The notes under the pieces: model-generated
Database searches by the model: none
What the model was told of the DNA's origin: nothing
The model's input: the letters and a program-made list of their open reading frames with translations, nothing else
Position numbers and translations under genes: made by a program
Shown: piece by piece, positions 42,241-48,985 of the stretch
How the letters are laid out: every line of letters starts with the position of its first letter
How positions within the stretch are numbered: the first letter of the stretch is position 1
Source: Clostridium culturomicium
GTDB taxonomy: Bacteria; Bacillota; Clostridia; Clostridiales; Clostridiaceae
Length of the DNA: 64,000 nt
Direction: 5' to 3'
Assembly (NCBI RefSeq): GCF_000821305.1
Contig: NZ_CCXK01000017.1
Span: forward strand, 808,159 to 872,158

Positions 42241-42732
42241 ATGGCAAGTACATATTCTTTTGATGTGGTTTCCGAAATTGATATGCAGGAAGTTGATAAC
42301 GCTATCAACCAGGCAATGAAAGAAATCAAACAAAGATATGATTTTAAAGGCACTAAAACAGAAATTAACTTAGTTAAAGATGAAGTTAAAATAATTTCAG
42401 ATGATGAATTTAAGCTTAATAGTGTAATCGATATCTTACAGGGAAAGCTAATAAAAAGAGGAATATCTTCAAAAGCTTTAGAGATAGGAAAAATAGACTC
42501 CGGCTCTCTTGGAACTGCAAAGGTAGATTGTAAGCTTATTAAAGGAATAGCAACTGATAAAGCTAAGAAAATGGTAGCAGATATAAAGGCCACAAAAATG
42601 AAAATCCAAGCACAAATTATGGATAACCAGCTTAGAATTTCAGGTAAAGATAAGGATGATCTACAAGCTGTAATGCAATTATTAAAATCAAAAGATTACG
42701 GCATAGCCCTACAATTTACCAACTATAGGTAA
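42241..42732 (+). CDS. YajQ-family nucleotide-binding protein
   Basis: A 163-residue protein with the YajQ signature: MASTYSFDVVSEIDMQEVDN, EIKQRYDFKGTKTEI and the closing SKDYGIALQFTNYR. The family has two ferredoxin-like domains. Some members bind cyclic di-GMP and act as transcription co-regulators; others bind nucleotides or RNA. ATG 42241 follows AAAGGAGG; an earlier frame from 42172 was rejected because it contains the ribosome site. Single-gene unit with no obvious terminator in the following 230 bases. Confidence 0.88.
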   Translation: MASTYSFDVVSEIDMQEVDNAINQAMKEIKQRYDFKGTKTEINLVKDEVKIISDDEFKLNSVIDILQGKLIKRGISSKALEIGKIDSGSLGTAKVDCKLIKGIATDKAKKMVADIKATKMKIQAQIMDNQLRISGKDKDDLQAVMQLLKSKDYGIALQFTNYR

Positions 42733-42964
42733 TAATTTTAAATATTAATCAAATTTTATTTGTAAATAATAAAAAAATTTATAAATTATTAAAAAAAATG
42801 TCTATTATTTTTGTGAAATTTAAGTTATAATAGTTATGCATTAACTATTAATGTATAATTTAATTGTAATTGGATAATTTAATAATATGTACAGTTTATA
42901 TTAGTTTATAGTTAATCAAATTATTACTAAAGAAGTGAATTTAAAAACACTAGGAGGAAGTATT

Positions 42965-43213
42965 ATGAAATCAACAGGAATTGTAAGAAAAGTAGACGAA
43001 TTAGGAAGAATAGTTATTCCAATCGAATTAAGAAGAACATTAGACATTGAGATAAAAGATGCTCTAGAAATATATGTTGATAGAGATCAAATAATCTTAA
43101 AGAAATATGAGCCAGCTTGCTTATTCTGCGGAAACGCTAGAGATGTTCAAAACTATAAAGGTAAAAACATTTGCCAAGATTGCTTAGATAGCATAGCTAA
43201 AATAAGAGAGTAA
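42965..43213 (+). CDS. AbrB-family transition-state regulator with C-terminal zinc-ribbon-like motif
   Basis: An 82-residue protein. Residues 1-48 are the AbrB swapped-hairpin DNA-binding domain (TGIVRKVDELGRIVIPIELRRTLDI). The C-terminal part has two CxxC pairs, C52/C55 and C70/C73, so it probably binds zinc. AbrB proteins dimerise or tetramerise and repress transition-state and sporulation genes. ATG 42965 follows AGGAGG. The 232-base upstream gap is AT-rich with TATAAT at 42826-42831, but no good -35 is seen. A perfect terminator follows. Confidence 0.85.
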   Translation: MKSTGIVRKVDELGRIVIPIELRRTLDIEIKDALEIYVDRDQIILKKYEPACLFCGNARDVQNYKGKNICQDCLDSIAKIRE

Positions 43214-43250
43214 TTTCCAGTCTTACTTAATTACATATATTTAATTTTGG

Positions 43251-43282
43251 GTTCAGGATAAGATGTATCCTGAACTTTTTTT
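43251..43282 (+). terminator. Rho-independent terminator
   Basis: GTTCAGGATA (43251-43260), a five-base loop, its perfect complement (43266-43275), then T7. Confidence 0.9.
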
Positions 43283-43318
43283 ATATTGTATGCATAAAAT
43301 CTAAAAAAATGTAATTAA

Positions 43319-43347
43319 TTGACTCTATTGATAAAAAAGTGTATAAT
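43319..43347 (+). promoter_or_regulatory. Sigma-A promoter for the MarR gene
   Basis: TTGACT (43319-43324) and TATAAT (43342-43347) with the ideal 17-base spacing, 57 bases before the TTG start. Confidence 0.75.
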
Positions 43348-43403
43348 TATATTTATACTAATGATGTTAGAATAAGTAAAACATAAAGTTTAGGAGTGAT
43401 TTT

Positions 43404-43850
43404 TTGAATAATCAAGAAAATCTACAAGTTCAAGAAACTGAAATTTTATTAAGGAGAGTTTGTTTTTACATAAAGAAAAAAGGTAGAGTTATATTAGATG
43501 ACTATGATATAACTCCTGCACAATTCGAAGCTTTACAAATTATAATCAATCACGATGAAGTTACCATCAGCGAATTGAGCTCTAAATTATACCAAGCCCC
43601 TAGCACGATTACAGATCTAGTTGACCGTATGGAAGCAAAAGAATTAGTTCAAAGAGTTAGAGATTGTAAAGATAGAAGAATTGTAAGAATAACGGCTCTT
43701 GAAAAGGGCCATAAAATATTAGATGAAGTACTTGTGGAAAGATGTAAATTCGTGGACTATGCCCTAAAAGGTGTTGAAACTGATGATAAAGAAAACTTTA
43801 AAAGAGTTTTAGAAATTGTAGCAAATGCATATAATGAATATAATCATTAA
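43404..43850 (+). CDS. MarR-family transcriptional regulator
   Basis: A 148-residue winged-helix regulator. The DNA-binding part is typical: ITPAQFEALQIIINHDEVTISELSSKL, then QAPSTITDLVDRMEAKELVQRVRDCKDRRIVRITALEKG (the wing with DxRxxxIxLT-like pattern). The start is TTG 43404, with TAGGAGTG just upstream. MarR proteins usually sense small aromatic or oxidising compounds. No adjacent efflux gene reveals the target. It has its own strong promoter and terminator. Confidence 0.88.
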   Translation: MNNQENLQVQETEILLRRVCFYIKKKGRVILDDYDITPAQFEALQIIINHDEVTISELSSKLYQAPSTITDLVDRMEAKELVQRVRDCKDRRIVRITALEKGHKILDEVLVERCKFVDYALKGVETDDKENFKRVLEIVANAYNEYNH

Positions 43851-43877
43851 AAGGTATTTAAACTAATCCTTTATAAG

Positions 43878-43916
43878 AAAAAAGGCTTACTATTTTAAAA
43901 TAGTAAGCCTTTTTTT
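43878..43916. terminator. Bidirectional terminator
   Basis: A fully symmetric stem of about 19 bp (AAAAAAGGCTTACTATTTT and its complement) with A and T runs, between the MarR gene and the convergent RHH/coiled-coil gene. Confidence 0.85.
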
Positions 43917-43917
43917 C

Positions 43918-44775
43918 TTATTTATCCTGGATCTTAGAAATTTTAAACAGCAGTTCCTCCTTTTCTTTTATTAAAGAAGAGATTTTTTCATCATATTTAG
44001 CTTTCAAATCCCAAATTTCTTGACGTAATCCCTGTTCTTTTTGAAGAATTTCCTGCTGTAGCTTTAATGATAGTTCATTTTCTTTCAATTTTAATTGACC
44101 TTCATGATTTGATTTCAACTCTTCTACATTAAGGTGGTTATTTTTAATAATTTCATTTATTTTATCCTTAAGCTGCATATTTTCGCTGATATATTTTTCT
44201 AATTCCTGCTTTATATCATAAAACTCATCTTGCAATGTTGCTAATTCTTTCTCTGAAGCAGTTGCATTCTTCTTCAACTTTTCATTTTCCTCTTTATACC
44301 TATTAAAATCAGTAAGTTTTTCTTTTAAAATTGAATTCATATCACGACTTTCTTTTATAGCCTCTTTTTCCTTGGATAGAGCAACCTGTAGTTCTTTACC
44401 GGAGTTTTTCAAATCCTTATTTTCACTTTTCAACTCTTCCAATTGCTTTTTCATATTTGAAATTTCCAAAGTGAAGCCTTCAGTTTTTTCTTTTTCTTCA
44501 CCTATGCTTAAATTAAAGTTATTTATCAATTCTGTGGTTCTTAATTTACTTTTATCAATGATATTTATATAAATATCAACTACCCTTTTTACGATTGCTT
44601 GTAGCTCTTCGATATCATTCCTCACAAAGTCCACATCCGCTGTAACTTTGTTCATTTCATAACTTTTTATTATTAAATCAAGGAATTCCTTATTGTTTAC
44701 CCCTTGTTCTTCCGCTAATTTTATAAACTTTTCTTTTACTTCCTCATTTATTCTTACACTTAAAATTGAATCCAT
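43918..44775 (-). CDS. Ribbon-helix-helix-like DNA-binding protein with long coiled coil
   Basis: A 285-residue protein. The first 45 residues (SILSVRINEEVKEKFIKLAEEQG, then NNKEFLDLIIKSYE) have the strand-helix-helix layout of MetJ/Arc-type regulators. From about residue 85 to the end it is almost unbroken coiled coil (KKQLEELKSENKDLKNSGKE, EKLKKNATASEKELATLQDE and so on), without Walker motifs. This is similar in plan to plasmid KfrA-type proteins, which join a DNA-binding head to a coiled coil, but KfrA uses a different head. A large palindrome lies 80 bases upstream of the start, consistent with self-regulation. Function unknown; chromosome organisation or regulation is plausible. Confidence 0.65.
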   Translation of the reverse strand: MDSILSVRINEEVKEKFIKLAEEQGVNNKEFLDLIIKSYEMNKVTADVDFVRNDIEELQAIVKRVVDIYINIIDKSKLRTTELINNFNLSIGEEKEKTEGFTLEISNMKKQLEELKSENKDLKNSGKELQVALSKEKEAIKESRDMNSILKEKLTDFNRYKEENEKLKKNATASEKELATLQDEFYDIKQELEKYISENMQLKDKINEIIKNNHLNVEELKSNHEGQLKLKENELSLKLQQEILQKEQGLRQEIWDLKAKYDEKISSLIKEKEELLFKISKIQDK

Positions 44776-44851
44776 ATATTTAAACCTCTTTTCTTCCTCA
44801 AATCTATCTCTATTTTATACAATTTTCCACCCCTTTTCAAGTATACTTCAA

Positions 44852-44898
44852 GTAAACACATGTATACATACGTATACATGTGTTGTTGCTATGTTTAC
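44852..44898. promoter_or_regulatory. Nested palindromic operator upstream of the RHH/coiled-coil gene
   Basis: AACACATGTATAC (44855-44867) and its exact complement (44872-44884) are separated by only ATAC. An outer pair, GTAAACA (44852-44858) and TGTTTAC (44892-44898), encloses it. The compact symmetry suits a dimeric or tetrameric regulator such as an RHH protein, and the adjacent gene encodes one. Confidence 0.65.
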
Positions 44899-44912
44899 AT
44901 ATTATTGTTGTA

Positions 44913-44979
44913 GCACTCTTTTAAAATCCATTCAATATAACGGTTATTATATTGAATGGATTTTAAATAAAAAGGGTGC
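44913..44979. repeat. 67-bp palindromic element
   Basis: Perfect 21-bp inner arms (44920-44940 with 44947-44967) are extended by GCACTCTTT at the left and AAAGGGTGC at the right, with a four-base bulge. No T run follows on either strand. It could be a small palindromic repeat or MITE-like relic; other genomic copies were not seen in this window. Confidence 0.5.
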
Positions 44980-45238
44980 CATAAAATTGAATTTCAAAAT
45001 TGAAATAAAAATCAAAAGTAGATTTCCTAGAAGATAAAGAAATAGAAATTTAAAAATCGAATTTTAAAGAACCTATGAAAACCCACTGAATTTGAGTCAA
45101 AAAGAAGGAGGTTTTACAAAGCAAGATAACTTCTTTTGAAAATTAATGAGGAAGCAATAACATTTAAAGGAATAAACCAATGAATCCACTCTTCCTTTAA
45201 AGAAGAAATAAAGCTTCAAAAAGAGGAAGCAATAAAAA

Positions 45239-45257
45239 AACAGCCCGAGGGCTGTTA
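45239..45257 (-). terminator. Terminator of the cyclophilin gene
   Basis: AACAGCCC and GGGCTGTT pair across a short loop; on the minus strand a T7 run follows (complement of the A7 at 45233-45239). Confidence 0.8.
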
Positions 45258-45263
45258 ATTACA

Positions 45264-45950
45264 TTATTTTGAGTAGTGAACAGGTGCACCGTACTCTACC
45301 CCAAAAGTGTCAACGGTAATAGATTTAATCTTCATATCTTCTACTGGTTTATCACTACTATTAGTTTCTGTAGCTGCAATTGCATCAACCACATCCATAC
45401 CTTCAATTACCTTTCCAAAGGCTGCATAATCGCCATCCAATCCTTTATTATCTTTATGCATAATAAAGAATTGTGAACCAGCAGAGTTCATATCTCTTGA
45501 TCTCGCCATAGATATAACACCCCTTTCATGAGACAGTTCATTTTCAAACTTATTATTTGAGAATTCACCATAAATAGAGTAATCGGGGCCACCAGTTCCA
45601 TTTCCAAGAGGATCTCCACCTTGGATCATAAAATCTTTTATAACTCTGTGGAAAATCAAACCATCATAGAATTTATCGTTAGCAAGTGAAATAAAGTTTC
45701 TAACAGTGTTCGGAGCTGTTTCTGGATATAACTCTACCTTTATTATACTTCCATCTTCCATTTCAATAGTTGCAACAGGATTTTTATCCTGAGCTTTTTT
45801 CTCAGTTTCTTTTGATAAATAGTCTACCGTAGTAGTGTCTCCACTAGTTGGAGCCCCAGATGAATCTTCATTCACTTTTGAACCACAGCCAACCAAAGTC
45901 AAAGTCATAATTGAGGTAGCAATTAAAACGCCTATTCTTCTCTTTTTCAT
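45264..45950 (-). CDS. Lipoprotein cyclophilin-type peptidyl-prolyl isomerase
   Basis: A 228-residue protein with a lipoprotein signal (MKKRRIGVLIATSIMTLTLVGC, lipobox LVGC at about 19-22), so it is anchored outside the membrane. After a linker of about 35 residues the cyclophilin domain starts: VATIEMEDGSIIKVELYPETAPNTVRNFISLANDKFYDGLIFHRVI, with the catalytic Arg in FHRV, then FMIQGGDPLGNGTGG and SQFFIMHKD. It speeds up proline isomerisation in exported proteins. GGAG lies before the start. A TTAACActaaTGTTAA-type palindrome (46091-46108) is about 140 bases upstream. Confidence 0.88.
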   Translation of the reverse strand: MKKRRIGVLIATSIMTLTLVGCGSKVNEDSSGAPTSGDTTTVDYLSKETEKKAQDKNPVATIEMEDGSIIKVELYPETAPNTVRNFISLANDKFYDGLIFHRVIKDFMIQGGDPLGNGTGGPDYSIYGEFSNNKFENELSHERGVISMARSRDMNSAGSQFFIMHKDNKGLDGDYAAFGKVIEGMDVVDAIAATETNSSDKPVEDMKIKSITVDTFGVEYGAPVHYSK

Positions 45951-46162
45951 TTTAAATCTCCTTTATTATGTAGTCAAAATTTCATAAATCAAATAACCAA
46001 TTTCAAAAATTCAGTTATTATCCAAGTTAACTTCACCACTATATAAATGTATTTTATCACTTTAAAGATTAATTAAAAACAAAATTTTTTATTAACACTA
46101 ATGTTAATGTAAATACCACTATTCAATATATTAATTTAATATAAAATATCATTTACAAAAAG

Positions 46163-46195
46163 AAGGAGCACCTAATCATTAATTAGGTGCTCCTT
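46163..46195 (-). terminator. Terminator of the kinase-like gene
   Basis: A perfect 14-bp stem (AAGGAGCACCTAAT at 46163-46176 with 46182-46195). The stop codon of the gene lies at its edge. A T run follows on the minus strand (complement of CAAAAAG). Confidence 0.8.
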
Positions 46196-46788
46196 TATGG
46201 AAGTTCACTCAAGGAATTAGCATACTGCTGGAATTGTATTCTCCATTTTTCGTAAAGTTCTTTATCAATTTGTTGAAGATAAAAGAAAAAAAATCCAATT
46301 TGATTTCTTTTGAAAATACCCTTCATTAAATGTCTCGGATAATTCACAGTTTTACTATAATTATTCTTTGGGTCAATAACTCTTAAAGTGAAATCTTCTT
46401 GTACGTATAAATCCTTACAGCGTATATCAAGCTTTTTATAATGGAGTTTCTTGAAATCCATTATAAGGTCCACTATACTTTGAACAATTTCGCGATTAAT
46501 AGGATTTTTATTTAAATATTTGTCGAGGCGAATTCCTTCAACAAAATCTCTGATTATATAGAAATCTCCATAACCATATACCTGTGGAAAGGCCGCGCAT
46601 TTACTAGAAGCTTTAAGTATGGAAAGTTCTGTTCTACATACCTTTTCTTCATTAAATACTTTAATTATCTTCTGTTCATCAATCCTATATACCACTCCAT
46701 TGTTTCCTTTTCCAAGGAATTTTGAAGCCTTAATAAGATTTTCTATATCTTCGCTTAAATAAATTTTATTAGTAAAATGCCTAGACAT
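46195..46788 (-). CDS. Small protein kinase-like protein
   Basis: A 197-residue protein. FLGKGNNGVVYRIDEQKIIKVF (about 24-45) resembles the glycine loop and ATP-binding Lys of protein kinases. FYIIRDFVEGIRLDKYL corresponds to the hinge. LDIRCKDLYVQEDFTLRVIDPKNN resembles the catalytic loop and metal loop, but the usual HRDLKPxN reads LDIRCKDLYV, and DFG reads DPK. The protein is shorter than a full kinase domain (about 250). Similar short kinase-like proteins occur in clostridia; activity is uncertain. GGGGGA precedes ATG 46788. Confidence 0.6.
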   Translation of the reverse strand: MSRHFTNKIYLSEDIENLIKASKFLGKGNNGVVYRIDEQKIIKVFNEEKVCRTELSILKASSKCAAFPQVYGYGDFYIIRDFVEGIRLDKYLNKNPINREIVQSIVDLIMDFKKLHYKKLDIRCKDLYVQEDFTLRVIDPKNNYSKTVNYPRHLMKGIFKRNQIGFFFFYLQQIDKELYEKWRIQFQQYANSLSELP

Positions 46789-46855
46789 AAATCCCCCTAA
46801 TAGAGCACTATATTAATTTATATGCTAGACACTCATACTATATTAACTAATATCA

Positions 46856-48184
46856 TTATTTCTTTACAGCTTTTTTCCCCTTAGACTTATTAGATAAAGA
46901 TTTACCGCCATCTTTTTTCTTAGATGTACTACCTTTAGCTTTTGCTTTATTACTAGAAGAAGCATTTTTCTTTTTAAATCCATCAAAAGCATTCTTTTTA
47001 TCCTTGCTTGGCTTTGATGATAGCTTTTTCTCATTTTTAATTACACTCTTAACCTCTACCACATTTCCATAAGATAGAGTTTTTTCCTCAAGTTTAAATT
47101 CTAAATTATTTGTGAAACTCTTAAGCCTAGCTATTTCAGAAGGAGTTACTATAGAAATTACCGTTCCTTTTTTACTTCCTCTAGCAGTTCTTCCACTTCT
47201 GTGAACATAAGTATTCATATCCTCTGGAAGATCTATATTGAATATATGTGTTACTCCACTTATATCAAGACCACGAGCGGATAAATCAGAGGAAACTAAA
47301 AGATTGATTTTCTCAGATTTAAAATCATTCATAGTTTTTCTTCTATCATTTTTAACATAACTTCCATGAATCCCATCAGCTTTTAACCCGTGAAATTGAA
47401 GCTTTGAAGTTAGTATTTCTATTTCATCGCTTTTATTAATAAACGCAATTGCCTTTTTAGGCTTTACTGATGCCATCAGCTTTCTAAGCGTAAGAACCTT
47501 ATCTCTTCTATCACAAACAATATATTGATGCGTTATGTTTGGGTTTACCTTTACTTCTGTAGTACACGTTATAAACTCTGGTTCTTTCATTATTTCACTG
47601 CTTGTAGCTTTAACTTTTTCATCTATAGTAGCAGATGCCAGAACAATCTGTCTATCTCTTAAAGTAGTTTTGATAACATTTTTAACTACATTTATATTGT
47701 TTTCATCTAATAATTTATCACATTCGTCGATAACGATAGTTTTAACAGTATGAGCAGTTACCTTCTTAAGCTTTATAAGCTCTAATATCCTTCCAGGTGA
47801 ACCAATTACAAACTGAGGTTTATCTCTTAATTTTTCAATCTGTCTTTTGATATTTACATCTCCCATAATAACCATTGATTTTATAGGTTCAGAAGATAAT
47901 TCCACTACTTTATTAATAACCTCATTAACTTGTAAAGCTAACTCATGGGTTGGTACAAGAATCATAACTTGATTTTCCCTTTTTTCGTAATTCACCTTTT
48001 CAATTAATGGTAATAAATAAGCTAAAGTCTTCCCGCTACCAGTAGCACTTTCAAGGATTACATCAAGATTTTCTCTTATTTTAGGTATTGCTTCTCTTTG
48101 AACGGGAGTTGGTTCAATAATACCTTGTTTTTTTAAGGCTTCAACTATGTTGTTTTTTATATTTAATTCTAAAAAGTTATTCAT
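46856..48184 (-). CDS. DEAD-box RNA helicase
   Basis: A 442-residue ATP-dependent RNA helicase. Motifs in order: Q motif (PTPVQREAIP), I (SATGSGKT), Ia (PTHELALQ), Ib (SPGRI), II (DECD in place of DEAD), III (SAT), V (ARGLDI) and VI (HRSGRTARG). The C-terminal 70 residues are Lys/Ser-rich and unstructured (KKKDGGKSLSNKSKGKKAVKK), typical of RNA-binding tails of CshA/DbpA-like proteins that act in ribosome assembly or mRNA decay. ATG 48184 follows TTTGGAGATG; the longer frame to 48328 runs through the lexA promoter and was rejected. The gene diverges from lexA, and its -35 overlaps the LexA-type box. Confidence 0.9.
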   Translation of the reverse strand: MNNFLELNIKNNIVEALKKQGIIEPTPVQREAIPKIRENLDVILESATGSGKTLAYLLPLIEKVNYEKRENQVMILVPTHELALQVNEVINKVVELSSEPIKSMVIMGDVNIKRQIEKLRDKPQFVIGSPGRILELIKLKKVTAHTVKTIVIDECDKLLDENNINVVKNVIKTTLRDRQIVLASATIDEKVKATSSEIMKEPEFITCTTEVKVNPNITHQYIVCDRRDKVLTLRKLMASVKPKKAIAFINKSDEIEILTSKLQFHGLKADGIHGSYVKNDRRKTMNDFKSEKINLLVSSDLSARGLDISGVTHIFNIDLPEDMNTYVHRSGRTARGSKKGTVISIVTPSEIARLKSFTNNLEFKLEEKTLSYGNVVEVKSVIKNEKKLSSKPSKDKKNAFDGFKKKNASSSNKAKAKGSTSKKKDGGKSLSNKSKGKKAVKK

Positions 48185-48217
48185 TATTTCATCTCCAAAT
48201 ATTATTTTTCTATATAA

Positions 48218-48245
48218 ATTATAATTAATTTTGTTAAAAATGCAA
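48218..48245 (-). promoter_or_regulatory. Candidate promoter of the DEAD-box helicase gene
   Basis: On the minus strand, TTGCAT (48245-48240) and TATAAT (48223-48218) are 16 bases apart. The -35 overlaps the end of the LexA-type box by three bases. Confidence 0.5.
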
Positions 48246-48256
48246 ACAGAAGTTTG
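48243..48256. promoter_or_regulatory. LexA-type operator between the helicase gene and lexA
   Basis: CAAACAGAAGTTTG has perfect five-base arms separated by four bases, the geometry of the Firmicute LexA box (CGAACNNNNGTTCG) with A for G in both arms. It overlaps the -35 of lexA and touches the -35 of the divergent helicase gene. Confidence 0.65.
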
Positions 48257-48282
48257 ATATGTACCATTAATTATGTTATAAT
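48254..48282 (+). promoter_or_regulatory. lexA promoter
   Basis: TTGATA (48254-48259) and TATAAT (48277-48282), spacing 17. The transcript would begin about 18 bases before the start codon at 48306. Confidence 0.8.
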
Positions 48283-48305
48283 TACAACCATTGAGAGGTG
48301 TTATT

Positions 48306-48914
48306 ATGATTGACATTAAAAGCAACAAACAATCTGAAATTTACGAATTTATCAAAAATCAAGTCAATACTAAAGGATATCCACCTTCAGTTAGAGAAAT
48401 TTGTGAGGCTGTAAATCTTAGTTCTACTTCAACGGTTCATGGGCATCTTACAAGATTAGAAAAAAAAGGTCTAATAAGACGTGATCCAACAAAACCTAGA
48501 GCTATCGAATTATTACAAGAACCATATCAGCGCAAAGAAATGATCGATATTCCTATCGTTGGTAAGGTTACAGCAGGAATACCAATCCTTGCAGAAGAAT
48601 GCATAGAAGATTATTTAACTATTCCTCTAGACTTTGTAAATAGCACAAATGAATTATTTATACTTAAGGTTCAAGGCGACAGCATGATAGAAGCTGGTAT
48701 CCATGACAAAGACCTTGCTATTATAGAAAAGACTTCTACAGCTTCTAATGGTGACATTGTAGTGGCTCTTATAGAGAACGAAGCTACAATAAAAAGATTT
48801 TATAAAGAAAACGGTCATATTAGATTACAACCTGAGAATTCTACAATGGAACCTATTATTGTTCCTGATTGCAAAGTTCTTGGTAAGCTTTCTGGTATTT
48901 ACAGAAAATACTAA
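48306..48914 (+). CDS. lexA: SOS repressor LexA
   Basis: A 202-residue repressor of the SOS regulon. Residues 1-70 form the winged-helix domain (IYEFIKNQVNTKGYPPSVREI, STSTVHGHLTRLEKKGLIRRD). The self-cleavage site is A90-G91 (KVTAGIPI), and the catalytic pair is S126 (QGDSMIEAG) and K163 (EATIKRFYK). RecA filaments on single-stranded DNA trigger cleavage. ATG 48306 was chosen over TTG 48291 because GAGAGGTG lies six bases before it. A box overlapping the -35 predicts self-repression. Confidence 0.96.
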   Translation: MIDIKSNKQSEIYEFIKNQVNTKGYPPSVREICEAVNLSSTSTVHGHLTRLEKKGLIRRDPTKPRAIELLQEPYQRKEMIDIPIVGKVTAGIPILAEECIEDYLTIPLDFVNSTNELFILKVQGDSMIEAGIHDKDLAIIEKTSTASNGDIVVALIENEATIKRFYKENGHIRLQPENSTMEPIIVPDCKVLGKLSGIYRKY

Positions 48915-48934
48915 GGAACTAAATCAAAACAATT

Positions 48935-48960
48935 ACTCCACCCAATTGGGTGGAGTTTTA
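48935..48960 (+). terminator. lexA terminator
   Basis: ACTCCACCCAA and its complement form a perfect 22-base palindrome (48935-48956) followed by TTTTATTG. It also lies near the 3' end of the convergent ynbB gene. Confidence 0.8.
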
Positions 48961-48985
48961 TTGTATCTATAGTTATCTTATATCC

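Larger units (their letters stand above)
44776..45263. other. 488-base intergenic region with operator, palindromic element and purine-rich segment
   Basis: No gene is visible. In order it holds the operator-like palindrome at 44852-44898, a 67-base palindromic element at 44913-44979, a purine-rich segment with several hairpins at 44990-45236, and the minus-strand terminator of the cyclophilin gene at 45239-45257. Confidence 0.6.

Noticed and set aside
42172..42593. Minus-strand frame opposite yajQ and the extended yajQ start at 42172
   Set aside because: The frame is a complement shadow. The extended start lies before the AAAGGAGG site that clearly serves ATG 42241.
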